Shown here piece by piece: positions 1 to 8,158 of a stretch of 64,000 nt of DNA. The DNA is taken from NCBI GenBank assembly GCA_910588535.1, contig CAJUOO010000002.1, positions 1 to 64,000 on the forward strand, written 5' to 3'. The notes beneath the pieces are model-generated. The model was not told the origin of the DNA. It searched no databases and was given only the letters and a program-made list of their open reading frames with translations. Position 1 is the stretch's first letter. Every line of letters begins with the position of its first letter. The position numbers and the translations under genes are program-made. The stretch comes from an uncultured Lachnospiraceae bacterium. Lineage in GTDB: Bacteria > Bacillota > Clostridia > Lachnospirales > Lachnospiraceae.

Positions 1-70
1 CGAACCCACGGTCCCTTTCGGAATCACTGGTTTTCAAGACCAGCTCCTTAAACCGCTCGGACACCTCTCC
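1..70 (-). tRNA. tRNA-Ser (anticodon UGA), 3' end cut by window edge
   Basis: Read on the minus strand, the sequence begins at 70 with GGAGAGGTGTCCGAG, the typical acceptor and D-arm of a serine tRNA. The anticodon arm follows (CTGGTCTTGAAAACCAG, anticodon TGA), then a long variable arm and the start of the T arm (GGGTTCG). The 3' acceptor strand lies beyond position 1. Serine is assigned from the TGA anticodon plus the long variable arm. Confidence 0.9.
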
Positions 71-162
71 ATGTTGCTCTAATACTGCGGGACAAGAATG
101 TCACCACCGTCAGCGCAAGATTTAGTATAGCACTGGATAATTTATCTGTCAACCAGTTTTTT

Positions 163-870
163 TCATATTTTTGTATTTTTTTTTAGCATCTCTGCAAACA
201 CCTCTGCTATCAGTAGATCCTCTGGTGTTGTTATCTTTATATTCTCATAAGATCCTTCTAGCAATTTTACAGGATATTGTAGATATGTCTCCACCACCAT
301 TGCGTCATCTGTGACAGGAATCTCATGTTCCATCAGCATAGAATATGCTTTCCACACAATTTCATAAGAAAATGCCTGCGGTGTCTGTACCGCCCATACA
401 TTTTGTCTTTCGGGCGTCTGCACCGCAAATTGATGACTGTCGGTTATTTTAATAGTATCCTTCACTGGCATCCCGACCACACAGGCTTTGTATTTTTTTA
501 CTGCCTCTATTGTATCAGCAATTATTTTTTTTGTCACCAATGGCCTTGCACCATCATGAATTAAAACATACTCTGTATCCTCAGAAAGAGCTTTAAGTCC
601 CTGATAGACGGAGTGACATCTCTCTCTCCCACCCTCAGTTATACAAGAAACTTTATGAAATCCATATAACTGCACAATTTCTTTTTCACAATATGCAATC
701 TCATCGGCACCTGTCACCAGCACAATCTCATCTACCGCACTTTCCTCAAAAGTGCGCAGAGAATAATACAGCACCGGCTTCTCTCCAAGAAGCAGGTACT
801 GTTTGTGTACTGTGCTATTCATTCGCTTTCCTTGTCCTGCTGCCAGAACTATCGCTGCAATCTTTCCCAT
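163..870 (-). CDS. ispD: 2-C-methyl-D-erythritol 4-phosphate cytidylyltransferase IspD
   Basis: This enzyme transfers CMP from CTP to methylerythritol 4-phosphate, the third step of the MEP isoprenoid pathway in the cytoplasm. The 235-residue length is normal for the family. The nucleotide-binding signature LAAGQGKRM is at residues 9-17, followed by HKQYL (22-26), HDGARP (105-110) and a TDDA motif near 188. It lies six bases after tsaD in the same direction and is probably the last gene of that operon. The ATG at 870 has only a weak purine-rich binding site (GAAAGAGA), which fits translational coupling. Downstream come an AT-rich stretch and tRNA-Ser. Confidence 0.93.
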   Translation of the reverse strand: MGKIAAIVLAAGQGKRMNSTVHKQYLLLGEKPVLYYSLRTFEESAVDEIVLVTGADEIAYCEKEIVQLYGFHKVSCITEGGRERCHSVYQGLKALSEDTEYVLIHDGARPLVTKKIIADTIEAVKKYKACVVGMPVKDTIKITDSHQFAVQTPERQNVWAVQTPQAFSYEIVWKAYSMLMEHEIPVTDDAMVVETYLQYPVKLLEGSYENIKITTPEDLLIAEVFAEMLKKNTKI

Positions 871-876
871 TCTCTT

Positions 877-1908
877 TCAGTGCTCCCCAAGCTTAAGATT
901 AGGCACAGCATTTAGATCCCATCCATGCCGCGTCCCCTTTTGATACTCATAGTAGGCAGCTGCCCCAATCATAGCAGCGTTATCTGTGCACAAAATAGGA
1001 GATGGGTGATAAAAAGTAATCCCCTCCTTCTCACACGCCTGCTGCATTGCACTGCGAAGCGCTGAGTTGGAGGCAACACCTCCAGCTATCGCCAGACGAT
1101 CGAGGTGATATTCCTTTGCCGCACAGATTGCATGTGAGACGAGAACTTCGACGATAGAAGTCTGAAAGGAGGCCGCGAGATCTGCTCTATCTATCTCTTC
1201 TCCCTTCATCTGATATGAATTCAGATAATTCAACACGGCAGATTTCACACCGCTAAAGCTAAAATCATATGGTGCTCCTTCTATCTGTGCCCTTGGAAAC
1301 TCGATTGCATGGGGATTTCCCTCCTTTGCAAGCTTGTCGACCTTTGGACCACCCGGATACCCCAAGCCAATCGCTCTTGCCACCTTATCAAACGCTTCAC
1401 CTGCAGCATCATCTCTTGTTCTTCCAAGAATCTCATACTCTCCATAATCGCGGACAATAACCAGATGTGTATGGCCTCCTGATACCACCAGACACACAAA
1501 TGGCGGTTCCAACCCTTGATTCTCAATATAATTAGCTGATATATGTCCCTCTATATGGTGCACTCCTATAAGCGGAAGCCCTGCCGCATACGCGATCGCC
1601 TTAGCCTCTGCCACACCGACAAGGAGTGCCCCCACCAGTCCCGGACCGTAGGTCACTCCTATCGCTGTTATTTCCTTTAATGTCACCTTAGCCTCTGAAA
1701 GTGCCGCTTCTATCACTTGATTGATCTTCTCAATATGCTTTCTGGAAGCGATCTCTGGAACCACTCCTCCATATAGGGTATGTAGCTCTATCTGTGAGGA
1801 AATCACATTAGACAACACTGTCCGCCCATTTTTGACAACCGCAGCCGCTGTCTCATCACAGGAAGTTTCTATCGCAAGTATCAGAACATCTTTCATTGTC
1901 CTATTCAT
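877..1908 (-). CDS. tsaD: tRNA N6-threonylcarbamoyladenosine transferase TsaD
   Basis: TsaD transfers the threonylcarbamoyl group to A37 of ANN-decoding tRNAs and works with TsaB and TsaE, both encoded upstream in this window. The ASKHA-type N-terminus (ILAIETSCDETAAA), the metal-binding HHIEGHI segment, the SGGHTHL motif and the C-terminal CTDNAAMIGAAA are all visible. The open frame extends to 1968, but that part overlaps the preceding gene and does not resemble the family. I chose the ATG at 1908, which overlaps the upstream stop codon (1901) and has GGA about five bases ahead. An ATG at 1896 (MKDVLILAIE) is a realistic alternative. Confidence 0.94.
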   Translation of the reverse strand: MNRTMKDVLILAIETSCDETAAAVVKNGRTVLSNVISSQIELHTLYGGVVPEIASRKHIEKINQVIEAALSEAKVTLKEITAIGVTYGPGLVGALLVGVAEAKAIAYAAGLPLIGVHHIEGHISANYIENQGLEPPFVCLVVSGGHTHLVIVRDYGEYEILGRTRDDAAGEAFDKVARAIGLGYPGGPKVDKLAKEGNPHAIEFPRAQIEGAPYDFSFSGVKSAVLNYLNSYQMKGEEIDRADLAASFQTSIVEVLVSHAICAAKEYHLDRLAIAGGVASNSALRSAMQQACEKEGITFYHPSPILCTDNAAMIGAAAYYEYQKGTRHGWDLNAVPNLKLGEH

Positions 1909-2482
1909 CATCATCCGCGCTGGCTGATGTAATCTGCCACCCGACAATCTTCCATCTGCCATTCTCATCCTTTCTCAGCATAAAATCCTCATAGGTCTTG
2001 CCGTACCCATTCTTATCATTCAGATAATACTTTACTGATATAGAGGCGTACTCCTGTCCATCCTCCGTATAATAATCCACGCTTCCGCTGTCCTCCAGCA
2101 CATAACTTGTCACCACACGCTTCATCGCTCGATATTCTTCAATCTCGGCCTTTGTGTTCTCCAAAAAGGTATCTTCAGGATTGACAAGCAAAAGCTGCTC
2201 ATCCATCAACTGCCTTGACTGCTGACATAATTTCTCCAAATTCTCATCAGTAAGCTTACTATCATACAGGCACTTTGTGATCTGGCTGTACAGATCCACA
2301 ACCTTTCTCGGAGTGTTCGGGTAATCTGCCTCCAGATCTCTGGCTGTCAGCTTTCCTATATCTGTGACACTCGTCTCCTTCTCAGCGGGGGTATCTGTGC
2401 TGCGATTTGCCAAAAACGCATATGCTCCCATCGCCAAAACCACTATCAAAAAAGCGCCTAACGCCATTCGGAATTTTTTCAT
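1901..2482 (-). CDS. Membrane-anchored or secreted protein of unknown function
   Basis: A 193-residue protein with a basic N-terminus and one hydrophobic segment (about residues 6-25), which makes it a signal-anchor or signal-peptide protein. The rest is soluble, acidic and mostly helical, ending in a SADDDE tail. The C-terminal part (YASISVKYYLND, then DENGRWKIVGWQI) looks like the beta-rich end of an NTF2-like fold, but that is a guess. The ATG at 2482 has GAGG nine bases upstream. It lies between rnz and tsaD and overlaps the tsaD start, so the two are probably translated together. Similar proteins occur at this place in Lachnospiraceae without a known role. Confidence 0.7.
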   Translation of the reverse strand: MKKFRMALGAFLIVVLAMGAYAFLANRSTDTPAEKETSVTDIGKLTARDLEADYPNTPRKVVDLYSQITKCLYDSKLTDENLEKLCQQSRQLMDEQLLLVNPEDTFLENTKAEIEEYRAMKRVVTSYVLEDSGSVDYYTEDGQEYASISVKYYLNDKNGYGKTYEDFMLRKDENGRWKIVGWQITSASADDDE

Positions 2483-2533
2483 ATAAGCCTCGATTCTACC
2501 GCCACTTTCTATCCTGCACCTTGCGGTAATATT

Positions 2534-3445
2534 TTAATTTTCCTGAAAATCCAGCTCGATGGTTTTTCCATCCTTGCAAACCTCGGTCTCTTTAAATATC
2601 TTCTGCACTGCTTTCAGATATTCTTCCGGCCGCATCAGTGACGGGCTATAATGCGTCAACCATAAGCGCCGCGGTTTTGCCTCCTTTGCAAGATTTGCTG
2701 CCTCGTAAAAGGTCATATGCTTGTATTCCTTCGCCTTCGCCTCTTTCCCCGGCTCCCCATACATTCCTTCACAGATAAAGAGATCTGCCCCTCTCGCCGC
2801 CTCCACGATCGCGGGAACTGGTCTGGTGTCTGTACAATATGTCACCTTGATCCCTTTTCTGTTCGGTCCCAGAACCATATCCGGCGTAACCTCTCTTCCC
2901 TCCACACAGACAGTTTCCCCCTTCTGAAGCCTGTTCCACTGTGTCTTCGGCACACCACACTCCAATGCTCTCTCCACCATAAACTTGCCGATGCGGTCAA
3001 TCTGTATGGTATAGCCATAACAGATCACATTATGACTGACACGAAATGCCTCTATCCGATAACCCTCCCGCACTATCGTCTCATATGGCTCTGACAGCTC
3101 AACAAATTCAATTGGAAATGGAAGCTCCGGCGCTATCATGCGAAGCGCCGAAACTACCCGTTCAAGTCCTCTGGGTCCGATTAAAGTCAGTGGCTCTGTG
3201 CGCTCTGCATTTCCCATGGTTAAAAGCAAGCCCGGCAATCCGCTGATATGATCCGCATGATAATGGGTAAAACATATAACATCAATTGGCTTGAAGCTCC
3301 AGCCCTTCTCTTTTACGGCAATTTGCGTTCCTTCTCCGCAGTCAATTAAAATGGTGCTTCCATTGTATCTCGCCATCATGGACGTCAGCCAGCGATATGG
3401 CAGCGGCATCATCCCGCCCGTTCCCAGTAAACATACATCTAACAT
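2534..3445 (-). CDS. rnz: Ribonuclease Z
   Basis: An endonuclease that trims the 3' trailer of tRNA precursors. It is a 303-residue metallo-beta-lactamase-fold protein. The metal-binding motif THYHADH is at residues 60-66, preceded by the GTGG loop at 8-11 and IDCGEGTQ at 34-41. Further ligand histidines occur in SHN, EYKHMTF and LTHYSPSL. The order of motifs and the length fit the short RNase Z class. The start at 3445 has AAGGAGA ahead of it. It is in the same direction as the tsaD and ispD genes. Confidence 0.92.
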   Translation of the reverse strand: MLDVCLLGTGGMMPLPYRWLTSMMARYNGSTILIDCGEGTQIAVKEKGWSFKPIDVICFTHYHADHISGLPGLLLTMGNAERTEPLTLIGPRGLERVVSALRMIAPELPFPIEFVELSEPYETIVREGYRIEAFRVSHNVICYGYTIQIDRIGKFMVERALECGVPKTQWNRLQKGETVCVEGREVTPDMVLGPNRKGIKVTYCTDTRPVPAIVEAARGADLFICEGMYGEPGKEAKAKEYKHMTFYEAANLAKEAKPRRLWLTHYSPSLMRPEEYLKAVQKIFKETEVCKDGKTIELDFQEN

Positions 3446-3559
3446 TCTGTTCTCCTTAGCAGTTGCTTTCAGGTGCCCTCATCCCGGTATTATAACCTCT
3501 TGCAGCAATCCTTCTTAACATTATTTTAGCACATAATCAAAGCTTTAGGCAATTATTTC

Positions 3560-3808
3560 CTAAAAAATTTCCACTTGTGACTCTATTTTCGGAGGAACTG
3601 CGAAATTCTGTATTAGCTTGTCGTAACATTCCTCACATATATCCAGACAATGGATCTCTCCATCCTTCTCTGAGAAATATCCCCACTCGACCTCAATCCT
3701 ACACACAGCCTCGGTCAATATACCATCCGAGAGTGCAAGCTTGCGTCCGCAGCAATTACAGACAATTTCTGTCAGCTTCTTATCCCTGCCCCTTTGATAT
3801 TTCCGCAT
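3560..3808 (-). CDS. Small zinc-ribbon-like protein, function unknown
   Basis: An 82-residue protein with two cysteine pairs (CNCC near residue 18 and CEEC near residue 59), probably one zinc-binding site. The open frame extends to 3973, but the upstream part is low-quality sequence. The ATG at 3808 is preceded by a strong GGAGG five bases away and starts the part that looks like a protein (MRKYQRGRDKK). It sits between rimI and rnz. I cannot assign a role. It may bind zinc and regulate or scaffold. Confidence 0.65.
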   Translation of the reverse strand: MRKYQRGRDKKLTEIVCNCCGRKLALSDGILTEAVCRIEVEWGYFSEKDGEIHCLDICEECYDKLIQNFAVPPKIESQVEIF

Positions 3809-4000
3809 GGTTCCCTCCATAAGCATGGCCTCTGCGATACCCCTGTTCCATCCTCCGCAACAGAAAATATGCAGGCAATTCCAATAATAACTCAGCCTGT
3901 GCCACAAACAAAACTCAAATATGGCACCAGCCTGAACTATTACTATTTTATTATACAGAAGGCGCACACTCATTTACAATGGTAATTTATAGATGCCTGC

Positions 4001-4435
4001 TTACTTTCCTGCCCACATAATTATGGCATCCTCCTTTGGCTTCTCATAAAAATTCGGCCGTATGCCGACAGAATGAAAGCCATGCTTCTCATATAGATGA
4101 ACCGCAGCTACATTGCTGGCACGTACTTCAAGTGTCAGAGCTGTGATCCCGCTCTCGCGGGCGAGCTTTCCCGCCTCCCGCAAAAGAAGGTCCGCCACAC
4201 CCCTTCTCCTCACACATTCTTTTACTGCCACATTAGTAATATCGGCTTCTTCCAAAGATTTCCACAGTCCTAAATAACCAAGAATTTCTCCATTTTCCTC
4301 CACAGTGAGATATATAGTGTTCTTATTGTGCAGTGCATCAAGAAAGCCCTGTGCTGACCAGGGCTGTGAAAACGTTCTCTGTTCAATCTCTTCTATCTGA
4401 GGAATATCCTCCTCCTTCATCAACCGAACTATCAT
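4001..4435 (-). CDS. rimI: Ribosomal-protein-alanine N-acetyltransferase RimI
   Basis: A GNAT-family acetyltransferase of 144 residues that in known cases acetylates the N-terminus of ribosomal protein S18. The acetyl-CoA pyrophosphate loop is visible as RRRGVADLLL. The C-terminal part has the family pattern TLEVRASNVAAVHLYEKHGF and ends in an aromatic FYEKP segment. Its start codon overlaps the stop of tsaB (TAATG), and the tsaE-tsaB-rimI order is a classic Firmicute arrangement that supports RimI over other GNATs. Substrate identity is inferred from family and context. Confidence 0.88.
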   Translation of the reverse strand: MIVRLMKEEDIPQIEEIEQRTFSQPWSAQGFLDALHNKNTIYLTVEENGEILGYLGLWKSLEEADITNVAVKECVRRRGVADLLLREAGKLARESGITALTLEVRASNVAAVHLYEKHGFHSVGIRPNFYEKPKEDAIIMWAGK

Positions 4436-5172
4436 TATTTTTCATCCTGCTCTGACAACTTAGCAGCCTCCTGCCTTTCCCTTCTCTCTCGCTCTGCCTG
4501 TGAAAGTCGCAGATAATCTGGTCTATACTCTGCTGCGCTCTCCACAACTCTTCGCCTATAATATTGCTCTGCCAGCACACCGACAGAACCTGCCCGCTGT
4601 CTGTTCATGTGTGCCGGGGCAAATGTATAGGACAATATAAGTTGCTCTTCTATTTTATCTCTAAATGCCGGAACACCATCACCCAGAAAAATAATTTCCT
4701 TATCTTGAAAGCTTTGATTTAGATCAGACAACAACTCTTCTATCCCTTCTGCACACTGTTCACGATAAGTAATAAGCTCATTATTCTGAAACTGATACAC
4801 TCCTGCGTAAACCTGATCCCTTCTGGCATCCATAATGGGGACAATGATAGCACTGCTCCCCCATAAATTATACGCCATAGCTGCCATTGTCTCCACCGGA
4901 ATAAGAGGCTTTCCAAGTGCAAGGCAAAGACCCTTTGCCGTCGCCGATCCTATACGCAGGCCAGTGAAGGAGCCGGGTCCCTTTGTTATGGCGATCGCAT
5001 CCACCGTATCCAGATCAAGCTCTGTCATCTTTGCAACCGCATCAATCATGGGAAGAAGTGTCTGTGAATGTGTCTTTTTATAATTAATGGTGTACTCTGC
5101 CGTCAGCAGTTCATCCTCCACCACCGCTACAGATGCCACCAAGGAGGAAGAATCAAGTGCCAAAATCTTCAT
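4435..5172 (-). CDS. tsaB: tRNA threonylcarbamoyladenosine biosynthesis protein TsaB
   Basis: TsaB is an ASKHA-fold partner of TsaD. It has no catalytic activity of its own, but the t6A complex needs it. The N-terminus MKILALDSSS, the motif HSQTLLPMID and the segment KGPGSFTGLRIG are characteristic. At 245 residues it is a little longer than average because of a charged C-terminal tail (QAERERRERQ) that has the look of a helix. It overlaps tsaE by four bases upstream and rimI downstream, so the three are almost certainly co-translated. Confidence 0.93.
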   Translation of the reverse strand: MKILALDSSSLVASVAVVEDELLTAEYTINYKKTHSQTLLPMIDAVAKMTELDLDTVDAIAITKGPGSFTGLRIGSATAKGLCLALGKPLIPVETMAAMAYNLWGSSAIIVPIMDARRDQVYAGVYQFQNNELITYREQCAEGIEELLSDLNQSFQDKEIIFLGDGVPAFRDKIEEQLILSYTFAPAHMNRQRAGSVGVLAEQYYRRRVVESAAEYRPDYLRLSQAERERRERQEAAKLSEQDEK

Positions 5173-5627
5173 AATCTATTTCCTTTCACTGTTATCCTGC
5201 GACAGTCAAACCCCTCCGCCAACACTTTTTCTATATAGATCCATACAGCACTCTCAGGAATGAGACCACGTATCTGCTCTGCCCACTCCACCATACAGAC
5301 ACCATCGCCAAAGAAGCAGTCCTCATACCCAATCTCATCCATCTCCTCTTCCTCTCCAATGCGATACACATCAAAGTGATAGAGCGGCAACCTGCCCTCC
5401 TTATATTCCTGAAGAATTGTAAAGGTTGGGCTGTTCACTGGCTCTGTGATGCCCAGTCCCGACGCAAAACCTTGCGTAAACACTGTCTTTCCTACGCCAA
5501 GATCCCCACTTAGACAGAAAATCTGTCCCTTCTTCGCCATCTCTCCAAGCTGTCTTCCCAACACAAACGTCTCTTCTGGGCTGTAGGTTTTCCATTCTGT
5601 CTCCAAATTTCTCTCTGTATCTGTCAT
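5169..5627 (-). CDS. tsaE: tRNA threonylcarbamoyladenosine biosynthesis ATPase TsaE
   Basis: A small P-loop ATPase of 152 residues that drives turnover of the TsaB-TsaD complex. The Walker A motif GDLGVGKT is at residues 41-48. It is followed by the family segments GFASGLGI, SPTFTIL and HFDVYRI, and then VEWAEQI. It overlaps tsaB by four bases, and its start overlaps the stop of the preceding membrane-protein gene (5624). All three tsa genes of the t6A pathway other than tsaC are therefore in this window. Confidence 0.93.
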   Translation of the reverse strand: MTDTERNLETEWKTYSPEETFVLGRQLGEMAKKGQIFCLSGDLGVGKTVFTQGFASGLGITEPVNSPTFTILQEYKEGRLPLYHFDVYRIGEEEEMDEIGYEDCFFGDGVCMVEWAEQIRGLIPESAVWIYIEKVLAEGFDCRRITVKGNRL

Positions 5628-6112
5628 AGCTTTTTCCGTGACTCCTTTATAAGCTGTGATAACAACTGCGCTTGTCCATCAAGCTGACTTTTGGGAATAA
5701 TATTTGCGCGGACACTGTTTCCATACAGGTAAAGATACCTTTTTCCATCTCTCACCCGCCACAGATCGCTCCACAGTGCATCTGCCTTCTGTTCACCCTG
5801 ATGCATGGTAAAACCTTTTTGGGTGAAAATATACTCTATCGGAACTGAAAAGCCCACATTCTTCTTCACCTGTTTTACCGAGCGCAAAAAAAGAAGCAAT
5901 GGATTAATTACCGTAAACAACAAGGCAGAAATAATTAAAACCACCTGATAGGGAAAATCCACACTGTCAAAACAATAAAGCAACATCCCAAAGGCTGCAA
6001 GAGAAAATAAAAGGCTCAGCACACCACCAACTGATCGATAGGTATGCTGAAGCATAAACCAGAATAAATCCTTCGCCGTCACCGTGACGGTCACTTTTAC
6101 CTCTTTTTCCAT
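5624..6112 (-). CDS. YcxB-like membrane protein
   Basis: A 162-residue protein with two predicted membrane helices (about residues 30-50 and 57-78) and a C-terminal soluble region with the pattern YIFTQKGFTMHQGEQKADAL followed by DLWRVRD and YLYLYG. This pattern is seen in YcxB-like proteins. I chose ATG 6112 over 6133 because GAGAGGG lies five bases upstream. It is the first gene of the tsaE-tsaB-rimI run and overlaps tsaE. Function is unknown. Confidence 0.7.
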   Translation of the reverse strand: MEKEVKVTVTVTAKDLFWFMLQHTYRSVGGVLSLLFSLAAFGMLLYCFDSVDFPYQVVLIISALLFTVINPLLLFLRSVKQVKKNVGFSVPIEYIFTQKGFTMHQGEQKADALWSDLWRVRDGKRYLYLYGNSVRANIIPKSQLDGQAQLLSQLIKESRKKL

Positions 6113-6200
6113 GGAAACCCTCTCTTGTCTCAAATCATACCATTATAGAATCATTGATGATTATATAACAAAATATGGATATTGACAACACCCTATTTTC

Positions 6201-8123
6201 TTATGTTATCTTCTCTTCCTCCCTGTATTCTGCATAATATCCTCTTGTCTCCCTCTTCATCTTATAAAGGGCGCTGTCAGCTCGCCGCAACAACTCTTCT
6301 ATATCCATGTCGGCATCCCTCGTCCAAGCATATCCGGCGGAAGCACAAATTGTTCTGTACTGTGTATCTGACAGTGCAATCTGATTTTCTCCCAGTGCAA
6401 TATAGAAGTTATCAAGATAAGAGATAATGTCCACGGTATCCTCACAGTCAAACAACATCATACAAAATTCATCCCCTGATCTCCTAGCCGTGATAAAATG
6501 CTCCACAGGCATATCCTTGAGCACGGCTGCAAAGCTTTGCAGATATTGATCTCCAATATCATGCCCAAAGGTATCATTGATAGATTTAAAATAATCCAAA
6601 TCCAGCATAATAACACAGCATAGTGTCCCAGATGGCATTTTTTTCAATATTTCACTTGCTATCTGCTTAAAATATTTATATTTATACAATCCTGTCAGAG
6701 AATCATGTGTGTTCTCATACTGCATTCGTCTTTTTTCCAGAATATCCTTGGTGACATCTGTGACAACGCCAAGATATTTCTGATGGTCCTTTGACATGTG
6801 GATGCGAACGTACTTTGACTCACCTATTTGATAGATATCCTTCTCACCCTGAATAGGACACTTTATCAGTTTATGAATATATCGATCAAACCTTGATGCA
6901 TATTTGTAGAGTGCCGCTGCCTGCTGCTCTGGAATATCAAGCAGCTTCCCCAAACCTGATGTGACAAATACTGACTTTACTCCATCTTCATATTCAAAAG
7001 CGGCCAAGGGAGCTCCACTGATCTCAATAATGGAGGAGATGCGCGCCGAGAGATTGATAATGCTTCTCACCATCGCATTGATCCCCCTGCTCAATTCCTT
7101 AAATTCCTTGTTTCCCTCCACTGTCACCTTTGTGTCCAGATTTCCCTCTGCTATCGCAGACAAGCTTTCTATTATGCTGTGTATGCCATCCACTACCTTT
7201 TTCTTTACCAGAAAATACAAAAGAAGAATCACGATCGCCTCAATAAAGATTAAATAAAATAATATAGGAAGTATATTCTCCATAAGCCTTTGGAACAAGA
7301 TCTCTCCCGGCAGTGTCGCGCAGATAAGAACATCCTCATATTGCCTGCTCACCACATATCTGTATATATCATTCTCTCCCTTAATGTAAGACCCTTGCGA
7401 ACAACCCAAAAGTAACTCAAAAGGATATTGTTTTTGCTTTGCATCCTCAATATTTCCAGAATGTCCAAGAAGATCTCCCGTATCACAAGCAAGAACAAAA
7501 AATTCCTCCCCCACATCCGTGGGAAATTTCGAGAATATATAATCGTATGTATTTCTTGACTGTGCCTCCAACTGCCTTGTCGGCTCAAACCCAACCTGAA
7601 CAATCTTATTTTGCCCACTCACTCCCACATATTTCATTATTTTATTTTCTGCTGCGTTAGGTCGTGCTTCCTGAATAAGATAAGAATTTTCCCCATCCTT
7701 TTCTAAAAGCTCAAGAAATGCCTCTGTCTGCGGATGTCCTGCCATATAAAATCCAATATACTGCGAGACGGAAGAATAGACAATGCTTCCACTCTCATCA
7801 ATAACATGAATCTCATCCACATCCAAAAGCTCTGCCAGATATTGCATCTCCGACACATTCATAGCAATCTCTTGCTGCCGGTCAAGCACATAGGCAGCAG
7901 CCTTCGCTCTCGTGAGATAATCCTCATCCAGATTTTCATTCATAAGCATCAACTCAGATTGATTATTCTCCAATGTATGTATCACCTGTTCGATTTTTAC
8001 ATAAAAGGTATCAAGCTGTTGTGATTTCAGAGTATGATGCACATAAAAAAGATTAATAAAAAATATAAGTAGAACAGCGGATGTCATAATTGCAAAGGTA
8101 TACTTAATAAATGTTTTCTGCAT
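6201..8123 (-). CDS. Membrane-bound diguanylate cyclase-like (GGDEF) sensor
   Basis: A 640-residue sensor that probably makes cyclic di-GMP from two GTP. The order is a membrane helix (about 8-28), an extracellular sensor region of about 250 residues, a second helix (about 281-303), a HAMP-like segment, a PAS-like region and a C-terminal GGDEF domain from about 480. The signature is SGDEF (549-553) instead of GGDEF, a substitution that some active cyclases tolerate. The metal-binding region DLDYFKSINDTFGHDIGD is intact. The start at 8123 has AAGGAG. It lies next to a chemotaxis receptor. I saw no cyclic di-GMP riboswitch in the window. Confidence 0.88.
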   Translation of the reverse strand: MQKTFIKYTFAIMTSAVLLIFFINLFYVHHTLKSQQLDTFYVKIEQVIHTLENNQSELMLMNENLDEDYLTRAKAAAYVLDRQQEIAMNVSEMQYLAELLDVDEIHVIDESGSIVYSSVSQYIGFYMAGHPQTEAFLELLEKDGENSYLIQEARPNAAENKIMKYVGVSGQNKIVQVGFEPTRQLEAQSRNTYDYIFSKFPTDVGEEFFVLACDTGDLLGHSGNIEDAKQKQYPFELLLGCSQGSYIKGENDIYRYVVSRQYEDVLICATLPGEILFQRLMENILPILFYLIFIEAIVILLLYFLVKKKVVDGIHSIIESLSAIAEGNLDTKVTVEGNKEFKELSRGINAMVRSIINLSARISSIIEISGAPLAAFEYEDGVKSVFVTSGLGKLLDIPEQQAAALYKYASRFDRYIHKLIKCPIQGEKDIYQIGESKYVRIHMSKDHQKYLGVVTDVTKDILEKRRMQYENTHDSLTGLYKYKYFKQIASEILKKMPSGTLCCVIMLDLDYFKSINDTFGHDIGDQYLQSFAAVLKDMPVEHFITARRSGDEFCMMLFDCEDTVDIISYLDNFYIALGENQIALSDTQYRTICASAGYAWTRDADMDIEELLRRADSALYKMKRETRGYYAEYREEEKIT

Positions 8124-8158
8124 AAAAGTCTCCTTGAATTATATTTTATATCGCATGT

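Noticed and set aside
2717..3094. 125-codon plus-strand frame opposite rnz
   Set aside because: Shadow of the real gene: rnz has clear catalytic motifs, and the opposite frame has no binding site.
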